23,283 nt of DNA from a virus. The position numbers were made by a program, and so were the translations under genes. Positions 12,811 to 19,032 of this stretch are shown here, piece after piece. The DNA lies in IMG/VR virus record IMGVR_UViG_3300017709_000036, positions 1 to 23,283 of that record. The stretch is one strand, 5' to 3'. How positions within the stretch are numbered: the first letter of the stretch is position 1; each line of letters begins with the position of its first letter. Below the pieces are notes generated by a model. The model worked only from the letters and a program-made list of their open reading frames with translations. It had not been told where the DNA came from and did no database searches.

Positions 12811-12831
12811 AATCCTGAGTTTAACAGGATT
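12811..12831. repeat. 7-bp inverted repeat beside the terminator
   Basis: AATCCTG (12811-12817) and CAGGATT (12825-12831) form a perfect stem with a 7-nt loop, 5 nt after the stop codon of the barrel gene. It has no T tract and probably protects the 3' end or assists the terminator next to it. Confidence 0.5.
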
Positions 12832-12836
12832 CTAGC

Positions 12837-13196
12837 TTAGAAATTGTACTTAGCACCAAGCTTGCCGCCGTAGCTGTTGTTCAAGTCGCCAGTGATTCCA
12901 GCAAGCTCTGCATAGACAGAAACCTTGTCAGAAGCAGCAACTGAACCGCCGATTTTACCGGAGAATTCCATCTCCGAATCCATGCCGTCAACGGATACGA
13001 GGGCAGGCCCTCCCTGCGCGTAGATACTATAGGGACCTTCACTATGCTCAAAGCCCATATGCAGGTCAGTGACGTTGCCTGAATAGTCAGAACCGACCCA
13101 ACCCGCATTAGCCTCTATGTTGACATAGGGGCCTGCAACAGCAGCAGACGCTCCAAATGCAAGAGCACCCGCAGCGCAAGAAAAAGATTTGATCAT
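12837..13196 (-). CDS. Small secreted beta-barrel (porin-like) protein
   Basis: This 119-residue protein has a signal peptide (MIKSFSCAAGALAFGASAAVAG, cleavage near VAG). The mature part shows alternating beta strands: PYVNIEANAGWVGSDYSGNV, YSIYAQGGPALVSVDG, EMEFSGKIGGSVA, VSVYAELAGITG and a final KLGAKYNF. A terminal Phe is the usual assembly signal of outer-membrane beta-barrels. The length allows only a small barrel. Similar proteins occur in marine cyanophages; whether they insert in the host outer membrane or sit on the virion is unknown. ATG 13196 is chosen because it begins the signal peptide; longer in-frame starts would give an unlikely N-terminus. Confidence 0.72.
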   Translation of the reverse strand: MIKSFSCAAGALAFGASAAVAGPYVNIEANAGWVGSDYSGNVTDLHMGFEHSEGPYSIYAQGGPALVSVDGMDSEMEFSGKIGGSVAASDKVSVYAELAGITGDLNNSYGGKLGAKYNF

Positions 13197-13254
13197 GAAA
13201 CTAAGCAAAACCAACCTGAGTCTACTTGCCCTGACCCCTAGGCAGCTTCCTTCT

Positions 13255-13300
13255 ATGGGACGGTTTAGAATGCGTCCCATTGCCCTGGCGGGTTTTTTTT
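13255..13300 (+). terminator. Terminator-like hairpin and T tract on the plus strand
   Basis: A perfect 8-bp stem (13255-13262 with 13273-13280, 10-nt loop) is followed after 12 nt by eight T (13293-13300); a small CCC/GGG stem sits just before the T tract. It could stop plus-strand readthrough from the 10157-11992 operon before it runs antisense into the tail genes. The rest of the 13197-13343 gap holds no gene that I can see. Confidence 0.5.
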
Positions 13301-13343
13301 GGCTGGCTCTTAACGAATTCAGTTTCAGACGATGAGTTTTTCA

Positions 13344-13652
13344 CTATACGATTGTCCAAGTGCTTGTAGCACCAACCGTGACTGTAACGCCAGAATTGAC
13401 TGTAATGGGGCCTGCACTCATGGCGTTTTTATTGGACGTCACTGTGTAATTGTTTGAAATTGTCTGCGAGTTTTCGTAGATGCAATCGTCAGCAACAGTA
13501 CCCCCGCCGCCTGCAATTTCAGCTACAGAATTGTCGTCTTTTTTAGTAAAAACAACGCCTGTGTCTGTTCTGATGGCAAGTTCGCCAACAACTAAATCTG
13601 AGGCGCTTGGGTCTGAACCGCTTGCGCGTTTGTGCTTAATTGTGTTTGCCAT
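13344..13652 (-). CDS. Tail-fibre-type protein with short C-terminal beta module
   Basis: This 102-residue protein starts with a motif common at the N-terminus of phage fibre proteins (IKHKRASGSDPSASDLVVGE, then LAIRTDTGVVFTKKDDNSV). It then has a Gly-rich hinge. The C-terminal module has IYENSQTISNNYTVTSN, GPITVNSGVTVTV and a closing TWTIV. The same module ends the 189-residue fibre protein at 18439-19008. It is the last gene of the tail operon. It probably attaches to the tail tip; its target is unknown. Confidence 0.7.
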   Translation of the reverse strand: MANTIKHKRASGSDPSASDLVVGELAIRTDTGVVFTKKDDNSVAEIAGGGGTVADDCIYENSQTISNNYTVTSNKNAMSAGPITVNSGVTVTVGATSTWTIV

Positions 13653-13664
13653 CAGTCGCTCCGA

Positions 13665-15173
13665 TCAATACGTTCCGCCATCGACAACGTAAGAACTAGC
13701 GGTCCCGTTGGCGATGAACGTGATCAGATCAGATAACGCAACCTGTTTCATAGTGCCTGCATCGTTCATCACCATGCGATCAGCAGTTGCAAGCGTCGTT
13801 GAAGTCGCAGCCGTTCCACCGTCAATAATGTTTAGCTCGGTGGTGGTAACTGTTGCTCCATCAAGAATGTTCAGCTCAGCAGCGGTAGATGTAACCCCGT
13901 CAAGGATATTTAGCTCAGCGGTTGTAACCGTTGCGCCATCAAGGATTGCAACCTCTGTGGAAGCAAGCGCGGCAAGAGCGGCTGACGCTCCAGATTGGCA
14001 ACTTGAGAGGTTTGTTAGATCAGCTGCAAGCGTTTGAGCCCCGATACTGGTCCGAGCAGTTGCACCAGTCTCAAGAACGAAGTTGCTGCCATCGCCAACA
14101 ATAAAACCGCCATTTGTTACGGCAAGGCCGGCAACATCAGCGAGCTGTTGGTCGTAAGCCTGAACATTTGTACCGATGGCCAACCCGAGAGCAGTTCGAG
14201 CGGCGGATGCAGAAGTTGCACCCGTACCACCATCACCAACCGCAAGCGTTCCTGTAATGCTTGAAGCATCCAGCTTTAGCGCAAGCTCGGCTGACTCAAT
14301 AACGAGGCCGCCGTTTGATTTCAGGTCAGCAGATATTGTGCTTCCAGATTTCTGTAGGCCATCGCCTGTTGTGATTGCACCTGCGCCAGAGAATTGAGTG
14401 AAACTCAGAGCGGTTGTACCAACCGTGATTGTTCCGTCAGTGGTCAGGACAAAGCCCTGATCCGCTCCAACAGTGCCCTGTTCAACAAAGACAAACGCAC
14501 CAGAAGTTACTTCGCTATCGGCGTCAAAATCACTGGAGCGTGCCCAAGTGCCGGACTTGCAGTCGTAAATGCCGTTTTGTGATCCAGTGGACTGGTTTTT
14601 AACCAGAACACGCTCATCAGCAGAAACAGCAATGCCGTCAATGGTTTGCGTACCAGACAGCGTAATGTTTGCCGTGGTGGCAACTTTGACCGAGTCTTTA
14701 ACGTCGAGTCCCGTCTTGAGCGCATCCGTATATGCTTTGGTCGCTACATCCTGCGCGGAAACCGGGTCGGCAACATTGGTAAGCCTGTTCGAGTTAATGT
14801 CGATGTTGGCCGTTGGGGCCGCCATCTGATCCAGACGGTTAACCCGAACACCAGTGTCGAAATCACTGATTTTTGTATGGGCAATGCTTGGTATATCAGC
14901 AGCAACTAACGACCTAAATGTTGGGTTTGCATCAGACCCTGTTGTTGGCCCAGCCAAAACAAGGTTTGCACCTTTGGCGTCGGTCTTGGAGATGAACGCA
15001 CCACTTCCGCCCAAAGTGATGATACTGGTGCTGACCCCCGAGCCATTGTCACCGAAGCCGTAATAGAGTTTTAGGTCTGACTCATTAAAAGCTAGTTCCG
15101 AACTAGCGAGCGAAGAAGGAGCCCCATCTGCGCCCGAGGCGGCCCTTTTCTTGATGCGTAGGGTGTTTGCCAT
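13665..15173 (-). CDS. Large repeat-bearing tail fibre protein
   Basis: This 502-residue protein has the fibre N-terminal pattern (RIKKRAASGADGAPSSLASS, then ELAFNESDLKLYYGFGD). Next come FRSLVAADIPSIAHTKISDF, a conserved RLDQMAAPTANIDINSNRLT-type segment and VATKAYTDAL. Later come GTGATSASAARTALGLAIG and three tandem 13-residue repeats (ILDGATVTTAELN type, residues 410-448). Such proteins form trimeric beta-helical fibres that touch the host surface. It is low in Cys and rich in Thr, Ala, Ser and Gly. The C-terminus (SSYVVDGGTY) carries no chaperone or lectin domain that I recognise. Confidence 0.85.
   Translation of the reverse strand: MANTLRIKKRAASGADGAPSSLASSELAFNESDLKLYYGFGDNGSGVSTSIITLGGSGAFISKTDAKGANLVLAGPTTGSDANPTFRSLVAADIPSIAHTKISDFDTGVRVNRLDQMAAPTANIDINSNRLTNVADPVSAQDVATKAYTDALKTGLDVKDSVKVATTANITLSGTQTIDGIAVSADERVLVKNQSTGSQNGIYDCKSGTWARSSDFDADSEVTSGAFVFVEQGTVGADQGFVLTTDGTITVGTTALSFTQFSGAGAITTGDGLQKSGSTISADLKSNGGLVIESAELALKLDASSITGTLAVGDGGTGATSASAARTALGLAIGTNVQAYDQQLADVAGLAVTNGGFIVGDGSNFVLETGATARTSIGAQTLAADLTNLSSCQSGASAALAALASTEVAILDGATVTTAELNILDGVTSTAAELNILDGATVTTTELNIIDGGTAATSTTLATADRMVMNDAGTMKQVALSDLITFIANGTASSYVVDGGTY
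13830..13946. repeat. Three 39-bp tandem repeats in the tail fibre gene
   Basis: Three consecutive 13-codon units encode ILDGATVTTAELN, ILDGVTSTAAELN and ILDGATVTTTELN, followed by a partial fourth (IIDGG). They are degenerate at DNA level. The motif is frequent in long fibres of marine phages and is a natural site for length variation by recombination. Confidence 0.8.
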
Positions 15174-15176
15174 GGC

Positions 15177-15410
15177 TTAGAAGTTTCCGCCCTCTACTAG
15201 GGACAGTTTAGTGGTGGTCGTGTCCGCCTTAAACTCCCCAGCTGATGAGTCGTAATAGACGATACTACTCTCTACCTTAGCGTCCCCATTGAAAACAAAA
15301 CCAGCTGAAGCTGGGCCTTGCGGACCTGTGGTTGTGATCGAAACGGTGTTTGTCGTCGTGTCTTCGACAACTGTGGTCTTACCGTCTGTAGTGACGTTGA
15401 CTGCTGTCAT
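15177..15410 (-). CDS. Small tail-associated protein with collagen-like segment
   Basis: This 77-residue protein is Thr-rich and begins with a beta-strand region (MTAVNVTTDGKTTVVEDTT). It contains a short collagen-like GPQGPA at about residues 29-34 and ends with a strand pair (SSIVYYDSSAGEFKADTTTT, then KLSLVEGG). It overlaps the upstream gene by 4 nt and starts the fibre-gene pair downstream. I take it as a tail-fibre adaptor or fragment; no precise role can be given. Confidence 0.65.
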   Translation of the reverse strand: MTAVNVTTDGKTTVVEDTTTNTVSITTTGPQGPASAGFVFNGDAKVESSIVYYDSSAGEFKADTTTTKLSLVEGGNF

Positions 15411-15748
15411 GGTTCCGTATAGCCCTCAGACACAAAAATAATACCCTCTAGGTAATACTCGCGCAATTCGCTTCCGTTTTCGAGGAGCACGTCGTAATAC
15501 AGCTCATCTATGAACGTTGCCGTCTGAGCGTCCGTCAGGCTGATTGTGATCTTGCCGTTGGCTCGGTCTGTGTAAGCGACTGTGAAATCCGCGTATTTAG
15601 TAGCTCGCGCCTTGTCCCATGCTTGCGCGTAGGCCGTAAAGCCGGTGAGGTTTATAGCTGCGTCGCTGCTGTCCTTAAATTGCAGGATCACGCTCCAGTC
15701 AGCTCGCCGCTGAAGCACAAAATTATACGTCCCAGGGTTGACAGCCAT
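15407..15748 (-). CDS. BppU-like tail or baseplate adaptor protein
   Basis: This 113-residue all-beta protein resembles the BppU N-terminal-type domain of phage baseplates. The pattern is YNFVLQRRADWSVILQFKDS (8-27), NLTGFTAYAQAWDK, GKITISLTDAQTATF, YYDVLLENG and YLEGIIFVSEGYT. This domain usually carries receptor-binding parts on the tail tip. A good Shine-Dalgarno (aggag) lies before ATG 15748. The 55-nt gap upstream holds no gene or terminator that I can see. Confidence 0.65.
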   Translation of the reverse strand: MAVNPGTYNFVLQRRADWSVILQFKDSSDAAINLTGFTAYAQAWDKARATKYADFTVAYTDRANGKITISLTDAQTATFIDELYYDVLLENGSELREYYLEGIIFVSEGYTEP

Positions 15749-15803
15749 AAAACATCTCCTGAGCCCAAACTACTTAAAAACAGTCTAGCTGGAACAGATC
15801 GCT

Positions 15804-16211
15804 CTAGCCCAATGCAGTTTTGATCTCAGCCGTTGTTGTTGCGGCATCAATGCTCGTCTGCATCGTGGCGTATTTGGTGCGGATGGTTGCTCTGGCCGCT
15901 TCAGCAGCGTCAGTATCCGAACCAGGGATCTGTTTGGAAATCAGCTCATCATGCGGAGCAAATTCAGCTGTCCGCTTGGTGCGACGTAAATCGTGGCCAA
16001 CAGCTTTTGATTTGGTGAGATCTTCGACCACTGTTGCCCCGGTTTTTACCCAAGCATTGCGGAATGTGCGATCTGTTGGGATCACCTCATCTTCGACAAT
16101 CTCGTAATCAGTGAGACCAAGCTGTGCAGGAAGGTCTTCAACAGGAACCTCGCCTGTGGGGATGACGACTGAAACAATGCCGTCGGAATTGGTGTAGATA
16201 ATTTTGCTCAT
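15804..16211 (-). CDS. Fibre-assembly / chaperone-like protein
   Basis: This 135-residue protein has a beta N-terminal part (MSKIIYTNSDGIVSVVIPTG) and the segment IPTDRTFRNAWVKTGATVVE (44-63), which I know from small phage proteins next to fibre genes. The C-terminal helical half is DLRRTKRTAEFAPHDELI, then AEAARATIRTKYATMQTSI. It directly follows a fibre-like gene (3 nt), and resembles the other fibre-chaperone pairs in the operon in layout. A chaperone or structural role is inferred. Confidence 0.6.
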   Translation of the reverse strand: MSKIIYTNSDGIVSVVIPTGEVPVEDLPAQLGLTDYEIVEDEVIPTDRTFRNAWVKTGATVVEDLTKSKAVGHDLRRTKRTAEFAPHDELISKQIPGSDTDAAEAARATIRTKYATMQTSIDAATTTAEIKTALG

Positions 16212-16214
16212 GGA

Positions 16215-16661
16215 TCAATCTCCGAAAACAGCAACATGATTATATGGTCGGTCTTGGACATTTGCCGAATTTGTTGTTTGGATTCTCATAGCAGAAGTTG
16301 TTGGTGCAGCTACGTCAAAATTTGGGCAAATTGATTGATTTGCCGTATTGCTTAAACCGCTTGTTCCAGTGCAAATATAGTTTGCATCACTCATTGCCGC
16401 AGTAAAGGTAATTGTGTAGTCGCCCGTTCCGTTGTCAGTAAGTGAAGCAACGTTATAGCTGGCCCTAATCGCAACCGTTCCAGTGCCGTTGAAGTTGATC
16501 CAAGCCTTAGCGCGACCTGAAGCAATCTCTGCTGGGGTGCTGTTGCTATTGCCTGAGCTATCTGCCAGCGTGGTGATTCTTACTTTGCCGGAAGTGTCAA
16601 CATCAAGGCCGCCAGATGCGGTGCTTGTGTTCTCAATGCGATTGCATTTCAGCGTACTCAT
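16215..16661 (-). CDS. Small tail fibre / receptor-binding-type protein
   Basis: This 148-residue protein begins with MSTLKCNRIENTSTASGGLD, a motif typical of small phage fibre proteins. A beta-sandwich-like domain follows: RAKAWINFNGTGTVAIRASY (50-69), NGTGDYTITFTAAMSDANYI (77-96) and a last strand YNHVAVFGD. Such a domain is found at the C-terminus of many environmental phage fibres. The gene overlaps the upstream chaperone-like gene by 4 nt. Confidence 0.75.
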   Translation of the reverse strand: MSTLKCNRIENTSTASGGLDVDTSGKVRITTLADSSGNSNSTPAEIASGRAKAWINFNGTGTVAIRASYNVASLTDNGTGDYTITFTAAMSDANYICTGTSGLSNTANQSICPNFDVAAPTTSAMRIQTTNSANVQDRPYNHVAVFGD

Positions 16662-16984
16662 GATGCACCTCCGGGCTTAGTAGGCCAGACAGGATTGGCT
16701 GGGTCAGATGTGTTCGCAGGTAGATCCCGCAAGGCTTGACGCCATAATTTCATGTCGTCAGTAAGTGTTGCGTCAGACAACGCTAGATAGTCAGTCTCGG
16801 CAAGTAACTGATTCCGTTTGGTGCGTAGGTTCGCCAGTGCTTGTTCAGCTGCAACCTCAACAGCGGCAACCTCAACAGCCGACTGATCAAGAGTTACCTG
16901 ATTGCCGTCAGCATCAAACGCTCCAGTGCCATCATCGATAGTGACAACGTTTGAATAAGCCCGATAAATAGCAGAATGGTTCAT
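16658..16984 (-). CDS. Phage tail assembly chaperone-like protein
   Basis: This 108-residue protein has the C-terminal signature of the phage tail assembly chaperone family (Phage_tail_APC type): RNQLLAETDYLALSDATL (58-75), then MKLWRQALRDLP and NPVWPTKPGG. The N-terminal part is a short strand region (SNVVTIDDGTGAFDADGNQ) followed by a coiled helix rich in Ala and Glu. It lies between two fibre genes, and its end and the next gene's start form a repeated junction (see findings). It probably helps fibre assembly. Confidence 0.75.
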   Translation of the reverse strand: MNHSAIYRAYSNVVTIDDGTGAFDADGNQVTLDQSAVEVAAVEVAAEQALANLRTKRNQLLAETDYLALSDATLTDDMKLWRQALRDLPANTSDPANPVWPTKPGGAS

Positions 16985-17565
16985 GCCGCCACCTCCATCA
17001 CAGTAATAGACGATAAAGCTCTAGAGTAAAGATCGTTATCTGTGTCCGTACCGGATCGATTAATGTAGGAAGTAAAACTGCTTTGAGCTTTAAGTTGCAA
17101 CTTATAAGTGACTTGAGACGTAGTAGCGGGTGAATCTAAAAACTCAAATCCAAAAGAGTGTAATTGGATTGTTGGCACTGAGTAATTAGAAACAGTTGAC
17201 CTAACCCTGCTTCCAGCAGTATCGCCAATTGCCACATTGGTGCTGTCTCTGACCAAATTGACATACCAACCGCTACCAGCACTTGTTCCTCCTATGACGG
17301 AAAACAAAGCCAAAACTTTGCTTGATGCACTGCTCGGCGTAATGTTTACGCTAAGACCTGTTATGTCTACAAAACTTGCTGACGACGACGTGCTGAACGC
17401 ATCGGTCTTAACTGCCTGAAGAACCTGTAAAATGTTGCCAGCACGCTCCAACCGATCAACCGTGCCAGCACCCGGCAAACTTAGGTTTACGTCACCGCCT
17501 GTAACGGCTGCTGGAACATCCAGTTCAACCGATCCAGATGTGGCCCCGTTCAGCTTAATACTCAT
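16981..17565 (-). CDS. Small tail fibre-type protein
   Basis: This 194-residue protein begins with MSIKLNGATSGSVELDVPAA, a leader common in environmental phage fibres. GDVNLSLPGAG follows, then a beta-rich C-terminal domain (FVDITGLSVNITPSSASSKV, VLALFSVIGGTSAG, YVNLVRDSTNVAIGD, TYKLQLKAQSSF and SSITVMEV). The C-terminal domain resembles the small beta-sandwich heads of other fibre proteins of this operon in general design but not in clear sequence identity. Overlaps of 4 nt on both sides make it part of the coupled operon. Confidence 0.75.
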   Translation of the reverse strand: MSIKLNGATSGSVELDVPAAVTGGDVNLSLPGAGTVDRLERAGNILQVLQAVKTDAFSTSSSASFVDITGLSVNITPSSASSKVLALFSVIGGTSAGSGWYVNLVRDSTNVAIGDTAGSRVRSTVSNYSVPTIQLHSFGFEFLDSPATTSQVTYKLQLKAQSSFTSYINRSGTDTDNDLYSRALSSITVMEVAA

Positions 17566-17879
17566 GCTGCACCTCCGGTTTTAGGATATTTAGCCTTCAC
17601 GGCGTCACAAGCTGCGTAATACTCATCAAGTTTAGCTGAATCACCTTTGCTGGCCCAATAGAGGCCATCGGCAAGATCAGCGACTGATGGATACTCAGGT
17701 GCGCGTTTAGCCTTGTATTTCTGTTCCTGGCATAAAACCCAAGCAGCTTCAAGCTCTGCATCTGTTGGCTGGGCATCAGGCCCGCTCCACTCAGTGATGG
17801 TATGTGGTGGTACGGACTGGGTGAGCTTGTAGGCATTGGCATTTAAGCCAAGTTGATTGATAGCAGCGTTAATGTCCAT
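17562..17879 (-). CDS. Fibre-assembly / chaperone-like protein
   Basis: This 105-residue protein has AQPTDAELEAAWVLCQEQK (38-56) and PEYPSVADLADGLYWASKGD, then AACDAVKAKYPKTGGAA. This pattern is known from small phage proteins that accompany fibres. ATG 17879 is chosen, although TTG 17885 is also in frame, because a perfect Shine-Dalgarno (AAGGAGG, minus strand 17893-17887) lies 7 nt before it. It follows a fibre gene (the stop at 17882 lies 2 nt before) and precedes another. Confidence 0.68.
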   Translation of the reverse strand: MDINAAINQLGLNANAYKLTQSVPPHTITEWSGPDAQPTDAELEAAWVLCQEQKYKAKRAPEYPSVADLADGLYWASKGDSAKLDEYYAACDAVKAKYPKTGGAA

Positions 17880-17881
17880 GA

Positions 17882-18436
17882 TCAAGCCTCCTTGTAGATT
17901 TCAACGGTGGTGTAAATAGAGTTATACCCAGAGACGCCAGCAGAATTTCCAAAGCTTTCGCTACCGCCACTATTGGTACATTGATGCTGTATTTCAAACG
18001 CTTTGGTTCCTGTAATAGAAATCCGTACTGATCCGAATGATTTGGTTGACCCTTGGTAAGAAACAGCTGAGAATTGAGAAGAACCTGTCCCAACTGTTGT
18101 GCCATCAGTAGCGTTTTGCAAAACCGAAATATGGCCGCCACAATTGTAAGCAGGAGCAAACCACCTAATTAGATAATTACCCGCGCCTAAAGTGAATTGA
18201 TTGGAACTAATTGAGACAATACCGTCAGCATCAGTAATTTCAGTGTTTAGATCTCGTATCCGCCAAGCTCCACTACTAAACGTTCCTCCAGCCGCATTGT
18301 ATGCCTTTTGATCGCAAATCACTGCATAGCTGACAAATGTTTTGGTGCCCAGCTCTGCTGCAGTAATGCTGTCATCGGGTAAGCCACCAGCCGAGACGCC
18401 AGTAATTGTTCCTGAACCGTTGATCGTGATTGCCAT
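17882..18436 (-). CDS. Small tail fibre-type protein
   Basis: This 184-residue protein begins with ITINGSGTITGVSAGGLPDD, a very common fibre leader, and continues with SITAAELG. The C-terminal domain has a C1q/TNF-like jelly-roll pattern (WRIRDLNTEITDADGIVSIS, QFTLGAGNYLIRWFAPAYN, GHISVLQNATDG, SVRISITGTKAFEIQHQ and YNSIYTTVEIYKEA). Such domains bind receptors as trimers. It lies directly after the 189-residue fibre gene in the operon and is a candidate host-recognition protein. Confidence 0.78.
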   Translation of the reverse strand: MAITINGSGTITGVSAGGLPDDSITAAELGTKTFVSYAVICDQKAYNAAGGTFSSGAWRIRDLNTEITDADGIVSISSNQFTLGAGNYLIRWFAPAYNCGGHISVLQNATDGTTVGTGSSQFSAVSYQGSTKSFGSVRISITGTKAFEIQHQCTNSGGSESFGNSAGVSGYNSIYTTVEIYKEA

Positions 18437-18438
18437 AA

Positions 18439-19008
18439 CTAGGAGATGACGAGGCGTGTATTAGCGGGAATCGTCAACGACACCCCTGTGTTCACTGTAA
18501 TTGGCCCCACAGCATGGAAGCCACGGCTTGCAGTCAGTGTAGTGTTGCTTGAAACGATGAGCTTGTTTTCATAAAATACCTCATCAAAAGACGCACCACC
18601 AAGGCTGCCCCAAGCGCCACCGGCATATCCTTCAAATCCTGCGGCGTCGCTGTTATACCGGATGTCTCCATTGGTAGGCGACCCAGGCCGCTGGGCTACC
18701 GTTCCAACCGGCAGCTGTAATGCCGTTGTGGTATTCAGAACCACGTCACCCGTAAAGGTCGCCCCAGCCAGCAGAGCTGAACCGAAATTTGTCAGGCTGT
18801 AATCACCAACCGTGATCCAAGCGTTATTGGCTGCATTCCGAATCTTGAGCAGCGTTGCATTCGTGTCAGCCCACCACTGGTACGCATAAGTCGTACTGGG
18901 TTCAGAAGCTGAGCTGTTGTTGCTGACAATTGCTGCCAGCGCATTATTCAAATCACTACGAACCGCACTGCCCGTGGCATTTGCAATTACATAGTCGTGC
19001 GTTGCCAC
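18439..19008 (-). CDS. Tail fibre-type protein with shared C-terminal module
   Basis: This 189-residue protein starts with HDYVIANATGSAVRSDLNNA (4-23), followed by LAAIVSNNSSASEPSTTYAY and QWWADTNATLLKIRNAANN. This N-terminal domain is widespread in phage tail proteins. The middle has LPVGTVAQRPGSPTNGDIRY, a fibre shaft-like part. The C-terminal 45 residues (FYENKLIVSSNTTLTASRG, then GPITVNTGVSLTIPAN and RLVIS) match the end of the 102-residue protein at 13344-13652. It is the first gene after the tip protein. Confidence 0.78.
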   Translation of the reverse strand: MATHDYVIANATGSAVRSDLNNALAAIVSNNSSASEPSTTYAYQWWADTNATLLKIRNAANNAWITVGDYSLTNFGSALLAGATFTGDVVLNTTTALQLPVGTVAQRPGSPTNGDIRYNSDAAGFEGYAGGAWGSLGGASFDEVFYENKLIVSSNTTLTASRGFHAVGPITVNTGVSLTIPANTRLVIS

Positions 19009-19032
19009 AAACTCAGGTCAACTGTTTCGATT

